From Pilasporangium apinafurcum (Eukaryota; Oomycota; Peronosporomycetes; Pythiales; Pythiaceae): a stretch of 25,471 bases of DNA. The notes beneath the pieces were generated by a model. The model was given only the letters and a program-made list of their open reading frames with translations, was not told the DNA's origin and did not search any database. Positions within the stretch are counted from its first letter, which is position 1. Every line of letters starts with the position of its first letter. Both the position numbers and the translations under genes were made by a program. Below are positions 18,517 through 25,471 of this stretch, in pieces. The stretch lies in the NCBI GenBank assembly GCA_001600495.1, contig BCKE01000001.1:860688-886158 (forward strand). The letters are read 5' to 3'.

Positions 18517-19101
18517 TTAATTCCGATTTGCATGCCTGCGAAGTTTTGCTGTGGGGCATGTTCGAATATCATGACCCTCTTATTGCCATTCACCACATGT
18601 TCGCTTTCGGCGAGTTTCTGTTGGAGGCTCCACGTACTCGAACGCTGATGGATCGCGGCGTGCGGAGTTTCGAGAGGCATTTATGCCGGAGGGACGATCA
18701 CAGCTACAAACAGGAACAGGGTTCCTGACGATGAAAACGGCATTGTCATCAAGCTCAGTAACGGCTCGCTCCATGATCCCTTGCTGATGAGGACCCATGT
18801 TACTGTGTTTCTCTTCTATACTTGCCATAATGTCGCCAAAACTCCTCTGCACCCGCTGTTGCTGAGATGCTTCACGTGGCGGTTGATGAAGCCACCAATG
18901 CTCATGGAAATCTATTTTCTGGAGCTTGCCTTTGTTGGTGATTAATTGCTTGAATCTATGTGTACATGGCATTCCCATCGTCTTTGAAAAGTACCATTGT
19001 TGTAGCACATGCCTGAACTCGCACGCAAAGGACAAGCGCAGCATCGGCAGGTGCCTGACCTTGCGTTCGAGGTCAGACGACATTACATACCTTAAAGACA
19101 T
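18517..19101 (-). pseudogene. C-terminal part of a Mutator-like (MULE) transposase
   Basis: The minus-strand frame 18580-19101 contains a degenerate SWIM-type motif (FACEFRHVLQQWYFSKTMGM then PCTHRF, i.e. C..and CxH). Next come DFHEHWWLHQPP, a linker with RNPVPVCSCDRPSG, RRDPSAFEYVE, and finally RTCGEWQ. The order SWIM, FHE.W, RGRP-like, DPSAFE, zinc knuckle is the familiar C-terminus of oomycete MULE transposases. Past the stop at 18580 the same frame continues EGHDIRTCPT to TAA at 18517-18519. This restores a CCHC knuckle pattern in which the second Cys is Trp and the next codon is a stop. The catalytic DDE core is absent; the first 18 or so residues come from the inverted-repeat arm. Confidence 0.72.
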
Positions 19102-19293
19102 TTCAATACATTAAGAGGGAAAATAGTCAGAAATACATATAGTTGCATATAATACATGTGTAAAGGAAGAAAGTAGAAAGCTGATCGTAATCAGATTAGG
19201 AAAAGATGCATTCAACGGGAGCTTAGATGTAGTGCTAGCGAACTAAGTCCTCCATCTAGTTCACTTTTCATTTTGCCATCAAGTTNCCACCTC
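19053..19293 (-). repeat. Inner inverted-repeat arm, right
   Basis: Reverse complement of 18253-18492 with two substitutions, one 2-bp indel and an ambiguous base at 19286. It ends at the ACCTC copy that borders the SINE insertion. Confidence 0.85.
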
Positions 19294-19534
19294 TGTTGTG
19301 GGGTTGGAAAAATGCAAAGTGATATTATTGTGTTAGCCTGCACTACTCTCTTTCTTCCTAGCCATTCATTTCCTAATGGCCTAAGAATCAACCATTCTTC
19401 CTTGCGCATAAACATGCGATGACGTAATTATGCTTTTCATAAAAATGAGTAGTCCTAACAATATCAGATATGTAACTGGATATGTAAAAATATAAACTTG
19501 GGTTCGAACCAGGAACATCAACTATGATAACCTC
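19294..19534 (-). mobile_element. tRNA-derived SINE, 5'-truncated, inserted in the right arm
   Basis: This 241-bp block is missing from the otherwise matching left arm, so it is a clean insertion. Direct repeats ACCTC lie at both borders (19289-19293 and 19530-19534), a short target-site duplication. On the minus strand it begins with TATCATAGTTGATGTTCCT and GGTTCGAACC (19501-19510), a perfect pol III box-B, but lacks box A, so it is 5'-truncated. The body is clearly similar to 22295-22560 (shared CTAAGAA.CAACCATTCTTCC, ACAATATCAGATATGTA). This is how LINE-mobilised SINEs behave. Confidence 0.75.
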
Positions 19535-19700
19535 CGCCCACCAACGTCCTCTAAGTTCTTTGTATTTCGACTAATCAGAAGTCATAAAATTGACTTTCGT
19601 CCAATCAGAGTCTGAGAAACTACCGAAACGTCACAATATATGTATTGTAAAAAGGTAACCCTTTTACTAGCGTACACTGTTGTGCAGTGAGGAAGCGCAA

Positions 19701-19728
19701 TTGATTGACGACGGACGTCGTCAATCAA
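19701..19728. repeat. 28-bp palindrome
   Basis: TTGATTGACGACG-GA-CGTCGTCAATCAA: 13-bp perfect arms with a two-base spacer, located in the distal part of the right arm. It is not present at the equivalent place in the related element at 244-582. Confidence 0.85.
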
Positions 19729-19784
19729 GAGGAAAGGAAAGAGACTTACTCTTTTGGAGGAATATTAGGAACTAAATTATTGTT

Positions 19785-20088
19785 TTAATAAAGCTACCTA
19801 CAAACTGAAATGAATGACTGATGTTCGAATGTCCAATTCGAACATAGCCAACTATACAAAATCCTATATGAAAGGATTGGTTCTCTTTGATAACATGGGA
19901 ATAGTATTGTTTACTATTTCTTCCATGTCTTGTAAAACATGATTTATTTACGGACTAGCCGTAAACAATAAAAACCGCACCTAGCAGAAGTTCGCATTTC
20001 TACACACAGTAAGAAATCGTACTTTATCAACCCGTTTGGGTTAATCCCATTTTCAGACCCGCTCGGTCTGATATATAATGGAGACCCA
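19785..20088 (-). repeat. Outer inverted-repeat arm, right
   Basis: Inverted copy of 17293-17596, apparently without a mismatch over 304 bp. It ends GGAGACCCA, directly before the recombinase relic. Confidence 0.9.
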
Positions 20089-20706
20089 GTACAGTCCCGC
20101 TCGACATACCACAACTCTTATTGTCGTCTCCTCACCTGGGTCATCAAAAACAAGGCGTACTTAGTCCCCGGACAGTTCATGACTTGCGTAGGCGACATTT
20201 CTTTGTGCAATGCGCGCCAACTCCGCTCTCGTCTGAAGAATATAGTGGATCACAACTGAGATAACCCTCCGATTTCACTTGATTCCCTAACGGCAGAAGA
20301 TTTCGTCGCTTGGCTGATCATATTAGAAAAGAAGGATGGCGGATCATTGAGCTATTCGACGCTAAATATACATCGGGTGGATCTCTTCAATTTGTTCCGT
20401 GGTTATGGTTACATAATGGGCAAAACTTTGGAGAAGGAACTCACTAATTACTTCAAAGGATTAAAGCGAAAGCTGGCAAAAGATGTTGCGAATGGAACCG
20501 ACCGCGTCAAGTCTGGTAAAGATCCGTTGACATTTGATCTCTACGCATGTTTACGCGAGCAGATGTTGACACTGCCCAGTAAAGATATGTCTTTTTCGCG
20601 CACATACATGATCATTACTTGGGATTTGCTGTGTCAATCGTCCAACGCATTTGGAATTTGCCATCCACATATGAAATGGAAAGGCGATACTCTTCAGATA
20701 TTGTAA
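20089..20706 (+). pseudogene. Crypton-like tyrosine recombinase, N-terminal part, with one internal stop and truncated 3' end
   Basis: From 20089 one frame reads VQSRSTYHNSYCRLLTWV, then a TGA at 20257-20259, then LTAEDFVAWLIILEKKDGGS, SYSTLNIHRVDLFNLFR, MGKTLEKELTNYFKGLKRKL, GKDPLTFDLYACL, and FSRTYMIITWDLLCQSSNAF. This resembles the SAM-like core-binding domain and the start of the catalytic domain of oomycete Crypton-type tyrosine recombinases (helices around TxEDFxxWL and the NLFR.YG block); assignment is from memory of the family. The catalytic R-H-R-Y tetrad would lie mostly downstream and is lost: the frame ends at TAA 20704-20706 where TGTAATGGGACC begins. The 5' side is cut by the inverted-repeat element. 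A single substitution could account for the internal stop, so decay is recent. Confidence 0.6.
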
Positions 20707-21366
20707 TGGGACCTGCCCTTACATGTGATTGATAGATATTATGATCTACGCGGATGGAGCTGATTGGGTATTATTCAGTGATANTAACCAATCAGGCGAC
20801 GTCGTATGAAATAATATGATTNGAAGATATTGCAAAATAGCAGCCAATCAGAAGACGTCATCCGATTATGACACCCATGTGTCGACTTGAGTCTTGCGGG
20901 TAAAAGACCAAGGGTGACTGGACAAGAGTTCAGTTGGGCTGAGATAGCCAAAGTCATATGATGATGCTGTGGCATCATCATGGAAGATTCAAGCTGGTTG
21001 CCTCTAGCTAATCAGATATCTCCGTTTTAACAAGGTTCCTCATTTTCAAGTCAGTTGAAGAATCTGTCTGGATTCAACCTCACTTCTGAGAGTGTACCCA
21101 AGGTTTAATGTATCAGATTCGTAGGTTTTACTCATTCATTCATAGGTTTAATGCATTTCACCCCATAGGTACCTAGTGGTTATATTTTAGGAACCTTTAA
21201 GCATTTTAATTCAGTTGCAAATTTACCTCCAAGTATCAAGTTCTTCCTCCCAGGGTCGGGCATCAGACTCTACACGTTTCGTATGAGTCTAGTTGTCGTT
21301 AGTAAGCTTCCTCTCACTCAGATCCATTCAGCTCTTCACACTTGTGCGAGCAGGATAGGACTGAGT
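20707..21366. other. Transposon-derived spacer with repeated CCAATCAG motifs
   Basis: Begins with the recurring TGTAATGGGAC motif (20702) and ends with its inverted counterpart (21367-21375). CCAATCAGGCGACGTC (about 20788) and CCAATCAGAAGACGTC (about 20852) are spaced by about 65 bp. No ORF with recognisable content. Two ambiguous bases occur here. Confidence 0.4.
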
Positions 21367-21370
21367 CCCA

Positions 21371-21970
21371 TTACAAAAATCCGACACAATTTGGAAATTC
21401 ATATTTGTTTTCAATTCTTTCAGAGATTATACGACGTTCCTCAGCGTTTGGCCACGATATTATTTCACACTTGAGGTCTATCAATCCACTCGTCACGCGA
21501 TCAATGAAGATAGAGCACATTCTCTTTTCCACGTTAAAAAAATACCCAAGGCTTTCAATGCTGGAATCAGTGCCATAGCTTCCTATGTATTTCAGGAATA
21601 CTAGCAACTGGTACGGAGCTGAAGCCATAGTACTTTTGCCGGGTTTTCTTGCAAATACTTGATCACGATTTATTATTTTAGTAATCTTCCAGAGCGATGT
21701 TCTCTCTATTCTAAAACAACGCACAAACTCTCGATCACTGCATTTGCACAGAATACTAGATAAATTACTCGACCGCTGATGCGCAACCCGCTGATTTAGA
21801 TATCGAGAGCTTAGTATACCCTCTAGTCGCTCTATCAACAGGATATTCATGAAATGCTCGTCCTCATCAATAGCATTATGAATCAAGCTAGCGTACATTC
21901 GCAGAAATCGATGGTATCGCTCGCGATCAACATCGTATATAAGCTTTGTGTGGGTGTATTCTCGCGGCAT
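21371..21970 (-). pseudogene. PIF/Harbinger-like transposase (HARBI1/DDE_Tnp_4 type), N-terminal part, copy 1
   Basis: A 199-codon frame with the usual Harbinger N-terminal layout: a leader with DEDEHFMNILLIERLE, then DREFVRCFRIERTSLWKITK, PYQLLVFLKYIGSYGTDSSI, ESLGYFFNVEKRMCSIFIDR, and the beginning of the catalytic core NCVGFL. In intact enzymes the last motif continues into the first catalytic Asp (GF.DGT). Here TAA follows and the sequence changes to TGTAATGGGACT (21367-21375 on this strand), so the DDE domain is lost. At its 5' side (22030-22121) lies a subterminal inverted repeat shared with copy 2. Confidence 0.8.
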
Positions 21971-22029
21971 CTTGTTTCTGACGGATTACAATTTCTTCTG
22001 TGTGTCGATTAGCTATTACTCGCTAGATC

Positions 22030-22121
22030 TGGGGTTCCCAAAGATTGTATGCTATTATTGATTAAAATTAAACAGCATATATTAGCTGCCAAGTTATTAG
22101 CTGCTAATCTTGGGGACCACT
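22030..22121 (-). repeat. 5' terminal block of Harbinger-like copy 1
   Basis: Read on the minus strand: AGTGGTCCCCAAGATTAGCAGC, then an AT-rich centre, then TCTTTGGGAACCCCA. The two ends are imperfect inverted repeats of each other (GGTCCCCAA / TTGGGAACC). The same organisation occurs at 24638-24729 upstream of copy 2. This is probably the element's left terminus. Confidence 0.65.
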
Positions 22122-22294
22122 ATTGTATTTGAATGGCTCTGTTGCATATTCTACATATTAATTCTACATGCGAATGCTACCTGACGCTACTGTGTGGGCC
22201 CTTGACTGCGGAACATACTGGTAACCGGGCCAATACCATCCAAAGGTACCAGAGGGTACACAATGTGAGGGATACTGTAAGGATGCTTGGGTGT

Positions 22295-22620
22295 TTGAAG
22301 ATAAATTGAAAAGCGAGATTATTGTTTTAGCTTGCACCACTCTCTTTCTTTCTAACCGTTCATTTTCTAATGACCTAAGAACCAACCATTCTTCCTTATA
22401 CATAAACATGCACTGATTACCTCGTAATTACGCTTTCATAAATTAGTAATTACGTTTTCGTAAATATAGTAATTACGCTTTCGTAAATGTAGAAATCATA
22501 ACAATATCAGATATGTAGTTTGATATGCAAAATTATGAACTTGTGGGATTTGAACCAGGGACGTCAAGATATAAAAAGTCTTCAATCCTTACACTACCTG
22601 CTAACCACCCATTGGTAATA
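22295..22620 (-). mobile_element. tRNA-derived SINE, second copy, with tRNA-like head
   Basis: Homologous to the SINE at 19294-19534 but longer at the tRNA side. On the minus strand the head runs GGGTGGTTAGCAGGTAGTGT (box-A-like region), an anticodon-arm-like stretch, and GGTTCAAATCC (22546-22556), a match to the pol III box B. The body then has AGATATGTA..AACAATAT blocks, a tandem repeat (22424-22491) and the GGAAGAATGGTTGG.TCTTAGG block. It also carries a frame MFM.KEEWL..LR..NE.L, similar to one in the first copy. Confidence 0.65.
22424..22491 (+). repeat. Three tandem copies of a 22-23 bp unit
   Basis: Units at 22424-22445, 22446-22468 and 22469-22491, each GTAATTACGYTTTCRTAAAT plus two or three variable bases. 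The other SINE copy has only one diverged unit, so this is a local expansion. Confidence 0.85.
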
Positions 22621-23870
22621 CACTACGTAAATGTATATGGACTAGAACTGTAATACTCAATTAAAAAGTTCATAACAGGTGTTCACTAAATTTGCAAGGT
22701 TCAAACTGAGCGCATTTCACCACAGAATGTGCACTCAGAATTTGTGGCACAAAACCGCCTGTTCTAGTGTTACGCGCAGGGTCTCTTTTCGAGGCAGCAG
22801 CTGCCGTTGTGGTGAATGCTGCTTGTCCCTGACAGAAGGGATTTAGTTATGTTCTAAGATTTACATTTATAGTGTGGCTCACATTATTTTCTCTTTGTAT
22901 CAATCCGGTCCTAATAAAACTTTAGGGACCGGATCGTTGTCAGATCGGCTCAAGATGTGGGTGAATAGCCCAAATCAACTCGATATTATATTTCGAATGT
23001 TTATTGGTTATGACAGATTTTATTTTAATAGGGATAATCCTTCTACTAATATAGTTTAAAATTTGCCACATTCGAGATACGTGGCCTCCTTCAACGGTAA
23101 GAATTAGGCTAGAGTAGCCAGAAAAAGCGTGTTAGCTGCATAGCCTACTAGTCAGAGTAGGAAAGAATCGATAGCTTTGCCGGTGTGTTCTTGCGTGTTG
23201 CTTGTGGGTGCGTACGTGTGCGGGTGCTGCGAGATCTATCTTCACCCTTCATATCTCATGTATCGGTAGCTCTTGGTGAAGGCCAGGAGCCGATATTTCA
23301 TATCGATATTTGTATTAGTGATAGAGAAATCTAAGCTAATACATTCTATATCTTTCTTAAGCGAGTGTTAACCTCTGAGTTCAAAAGGTACATACCCAGA
23401 GTAGTGTGTGTTTTGTGAGTGTAGAGTGACGAGTTGGCGCAGTACGAGAGTGCCTTCCCCGCCCCCCGACACGAATTAGTTTGAGTTTGGTAACAGGAAG
23501 GTCATCCCTGTTCCGAACGATTGATCCCACACCGAGCATACGGTTCTCGGTGGTGGTAGACACGTCAAGAGCCATTAGGGAGCTGTCTGCAGACGCTCCT
23601 TCCTGGACGAGTGAAAATAGTCTGCAATATAGGTGTGACGAAGTGGTTGGACTTCTGGACCGGGAACACAGTTCCTGGACCAGAAGATAACCCGATTGTA
23701 GCTAGTTGGAGCACCCAGACCACCTGGAAAGGGGTGCAACCGGTCTGGGGCTCAAGANTGTATTCGTAAGCTATATATTAATATAACTTCCGTGCACACA
23801 GCTAGCACACTCACGTTGTGTACCCCTTTTCTTTGGTTCTTTTATCCGCAGTAATGCGATATATGACCCT
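22621..23870. other. Transposon-like non-coding stretch rich in stem-loops
   Basis: No ORF with recognised content. It contains a series of inverted repeats: ATCCGGTCC/GGACCGGAT (22903-22935); TATCGG..CTTGG/CCAGGAGCCGATA (about 23260-23297); ACCGAG/CTCGGT (about 23531-23551); CTTCTGGACCGGGAAC/GTTCCTGGACCAGAAG (23651-23685); and GAGCACCCAGACC/GGTCTGGGGCTC (23709-23753). A TTGGCGCAG at about 23434 could be a tRNA primer-binding site of an LTR element, but no flanking LTR pair was found. Confidence 0.35.
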
Positions 23871-24092
23871 GTGACGTCGAAAGACGTGATCCACAAGAAG
23901 AAGGTAGGGGCTTTGTCTTATTATTTCGTCGGCCCAGACAAGAGAGGCTCTATACGTGTACTCAATATACAAGGTCAATCTAGTCGCACAGTTGTCTATA
24001 CGCTAGAGACCAATGCCCGTACGGATACTTCAACGTACGAGGCCAATGAAGCTATTAATAGACAAACAATTCCTTTTATATATGAAATGTAA
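23832..24092 (+). CDS. Hypothetical small protein or exon
   Basis: After a pyrimidine-rich tract ending TTTTATCCGCAG (a good acceptor, ending about 23851), the frame SNAIYDPVTSKDVIHKKKVG runs to TAA at 24090-24092. It reads ALSYYFVGPDKRGSIRVLN and ends AINRQTIPFIYEM. The sequence looks protein-like but I recognise no family. The only Met options are internal, so an upstream exon would be needed. A hairpin GTGGTTC/GAACCAC follows the stop (24095-24117). Low certainty. Confidence 0.25.
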   Translation, partial: FGSFIRSNAIYDPVTSKDVIHKKKVGALSYYFVGPDKRGSIRVLNIQGQSSRTVVYTLETNARTDTSTYEANEAINRQTIPFIYEM

Positions 24093-24099
24093 AGTGGTT

Positions 24100-24477
24100 C
24101 TAACTTACTCGAACCACTAGACAACTAATGATAGCACTCAACACAAATAATATGAAAGTCAGAATTGGGACTGAACCTTTCCCCTGACGCACTTCTTTCG
24201 GGAAATATCTTCCCAAGCACACACTATGCAAGGACCAAGTATTTCCTGTATACTTATCGGTCCGATAAAATGCAAACCTGGAAGACGTGGGTTTTCTCAA
24301 GGCGTATATATTGCCAGGAAAATTGAGAACTCTGAGTAAGTTTAAACATGCAACTACTGATCCTAATTCTGACGATCCAATAATCTGACGAGATTCTGAC
24401 GTGATGACGTCATAGAGCCGCATCACTGATATGAGCCCGCTGCCTGGTACTGGTACCATAACGATACCAACACCCAA
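24100..24477 (-). CDS. Hypothetical ORF with C-terminal hydrophobic segment
   Basis: 125 codons ending in a hydrophobic stretch (ILTFILFVLSAIISCLVV) that would be a tail anchor. It has no recognised domain and lies among transposon debris, convergent with the previous ORF. It may be a chance frame. Confidence 0.2.
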   Translation of the reverse strand: MGVGIVMVPVPGSGLISVMRLYDVITSESRQIIGSSELGSVVACLNLLRVLNFPGNIYALRKPTSSRFAFYRTDKYTGNTWSLHSVCLGRYFPKEVRQGKGSVPILTFILFVLSAIISCLVVRVS

Positions 24478-24505
24478 AAAAACTGTTTTATACTATTTNA
24501 ACTGT

Positions 24506-24539
24506 AGAAGGTAACACACTATTTTAAGTCACCTTCTAT
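24506..24539. repeat. Short inverted repeat
   Basis: TAGAAGGTAAC and GTCACCTTCTA with about 12 bases between, one mismatch in the stems. It could be the remnant of a very short MITE. Confidence 0.5.
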
Positions 24540-24637
24540 TCTAGTTTATTTGAGTTGTTTCGTCACATAGTGCTTTTGTCTAGAGTCCTATCAAATATCT
24601 AGACTTTTCTGTGTGTTTATATTAGTGTTTGTATATT

Positions 24638-24729
24638 AGTGGTTCTCAAGATTGGCAGCAAGTTAGGTGGCAGCTAAAAATCGACAGAATTTTTTATCCA
24701 ATTAAAAGTGACTAACTTTGAGAACCCCA
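24638..24729 (+). repeat. 5' terminal block of Harbinger-like copy 2
   Basis: AGTGGTTCTCAAGATTGGCAGC, AT-rich centre, then ACTTTGAGAACCCCA. The ends are imperfect inverted repeats (GGTTCTCAA / TTGAGAACC). It matches the organisation and much of the sequence of 22030-22121, and lies about 50 bp before the transposase start. Confidence 0.65.
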
Positions 24730-24782
24730 TATTTCGTAGGCAGCAGCAAATTAGTGACTGAGCATTGAAATAGCAAAGAGAA

Positions 24783-25471
24783 ATGTTACGGAAATCGAAG
24801 CGCTTTCAGTTTATTGAAGAGCTGAACAGCGTGCTCCAGTCGCGTCTTGTGCGAAAATACGCTCGTCCCTTACATGCTGTAAACGATAATGATGAGGATT
24901 TTACCGACAAACTTTTACTTGATCGGCTGCATAATGTCATGAAAATGCGCTATCTGGTGCATCGGGTGATACAACATCGATCAAATATATTCCCGAGCAT
25001 CATGCATGAAAGCAACGATAGAGATTTTGTGCGGTGGTTTAGAATGGAACGATCATCATTTTGGAAGCTCATACATACCATCAGTTCCGATTCGGTGTTT
25101 GAAAGAAAACCAGAAAAGCGGGTTATGGCCCAACCCGCAGAACAACTTCTAGTTTTCTTAAAGTATCTAGGTGGCTATGGTACTGACGCTTGCATTAAAA
25201 GTATGGGGTCATTTTTCAACATTGGGAAGGGAACATGTTCCATCTTTATTGATCGAGTCACTGTTGCGCTCATGAATCTCAGGAAGCGTGTAATATCTTG
25301 GCCTACAGTCGATGAGCGTATCGAAATCTCCCGAAGAATTGAAAGAAAATATGTAATGGGACTGACACAACAATCCCAAAACACGACACACACGCTTGTG
25401 CGACGAGGAAGCAATACTCCTGACTTGGAAGGAGAGGGAAGAAGCTTAGGAAGGAGGCTTGAGCAGTGTAA
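24783..25471 (+). pseudogene. PIF/Harbinger-like transposase N-terminal part, copy 2, running into inserted sequence and off the window
   Basis: From ATG 24783 the frame is open to the right edge. Residues 1 to about 190 parallel copy 1: DRDFVRWFRMERSSFWKLIH, AEQLLVFLKYLGGYGTDACI, KSMGSFFNIGKGTCSIFIDR, RVISWPTVDERIEISRRIER. After KY at about 25351 the DNA changes to TGTAATGGGACT and the reading continues in unrelated low-quality sequence (VMGLTQQSQN..). The catalytic core is therefore not present. It breaks off 8-10 residues earlier than copy 1 does. The frame lacks a stop because the window ends. Confidence 0.78.
25352..25471 (+). mobile_element. Start of an unknown element (possible LTR) inserted in Harbinger copy 2
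   Basis: Begins TGTAATGGGACTGACACAAC exactly where the transposase similarity stops and runs to the window edge. The same 12 bases start the foreign sequence at the break of copy 1 (minus strand, 21375 downward), and TGTAATGGGACC does so at 20702. The TG start would suit an LTR. Its far end and any target duplication are outside the window. Confidence 0.45.

Larger units (their letters stand above)
17293..20088. mobile_element. 2.8-kb inverted-repeat structure around a MULE transposase remnant
   Basis: A nested palindromic organisation. Outer arms 17293-17596 and 19785-20088, both 304 bp, appear identical by eye in inverted orientation. Middle segments about 18151-18252 and 19535-19640 are inverted copies at roughly 85% identity. 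Inner arms 18253-18492 and 19053-19293 are inverted copies differing at two bases, one 2-bp indel and an N. The left arm has about 550 bp (17597-18150) that do not match the roughly 145 bp (19641-19784) of the right arm; the latter matches the solo element at 244-582. The centre encodes the end of a Mutator-like transposase, a superfamily known for very long terminal inverted repeats. No clear 8-11 bp target duplication is visible; only GTA flanks both ends. Confidence 0.7.

Noticed and set aside
17293-20088. Interpretation as an LTR retrotransposon with 304-bp LTRs
   Set aside because: The repeats are inverted, not direct, and the interior encodes a DNA transposase C-terminus rather than gag-pol.
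22540-22620. A functional tRNA gene
   Set aside because: Box B is good, but the acceptor stem does not pair and the D-arm is irregular. The sequence continues into a repeated body, so it is a SINE head.
23230-23480. A Gypsy-type LTR plus primer-binding site
   Set aside because: TTGGCGCAG is suggestive, but no second LTR, TG..CA ends or gag-pol sequence is present in the window.

Overview
The window looks like nuclear DNA of an oomycete (water mould). The genes have short GT-AG introns of about 55-130 bp, targeting or signal peptides, and a dense mix of eukaryotic transposable elements of kinds common in oomycetes. The genus cannot be read from the sequence. Single ambiguous bases at 19286, 20784, 20822, 23758 and 24499 mark places where the assembly is imperfect.

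Region 1 (1-11.0 kb) is compact host sequence. In order it holds: a gene fragment at the left edge; a small mobile element (about 244-582) with a flanking 7-bp repeat; a four-helix anchor subunit of succinate dehydrogenase (+); a mitochondrial-type MaoC hydratase (-); an eight-exon EF-hand protein with a mitochondrial-type leader (+), head to head with the hydratase; a secreted multi-thioredoxin-fold PDI-like protein (+); a canonical two-CGHC protein disulfide isomerase ending in HEEL (-); an LSm10-like Sm-fold protein (-); a small very basic ORF (+); and a TTP-type tandem CCCH RNA-binding protein (-). The SDH subunit, hydratase and EF-hand protein all carry mitochondrial-type leaders. The two PDI-family genes are neighbours and converge.

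Region 2 (about 11.6-16.1 kb) is a graveyard of RNA-guided-nuclease transposons. It has three differently deleted IS607-like relics (pieces of serine recombinase and TnpB) that share a left-end hairpin and a right-end motif. Between them lies a Fanzor1 (eukaryotic TnpB) ORF whose central RuvC portion appears to be missing. Two long palindromes with the same CTTTATTCCC ends flank the Fanzor ORF.

Region 3 (about 16.5-25.5 kb) is nested transposon debris. It holds a possible LINE fragment; a 2.8-kb inverted-repeat structure around the C-terminus of a Mutator-like (MULE) transposase, with outer 304-bp arms that look identical; a tRNA-derived SINE inserted in one arm, with a second copy nearby; an interrupted Crypton-like tyrosine recombinase; and two truncated PIF/Harbinger-like transposases. 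The motif TGTAATGGGAC sits exactly where the recombinase and both Harbinger ORFs break off. That suggests repeated insertion by one family of elements.
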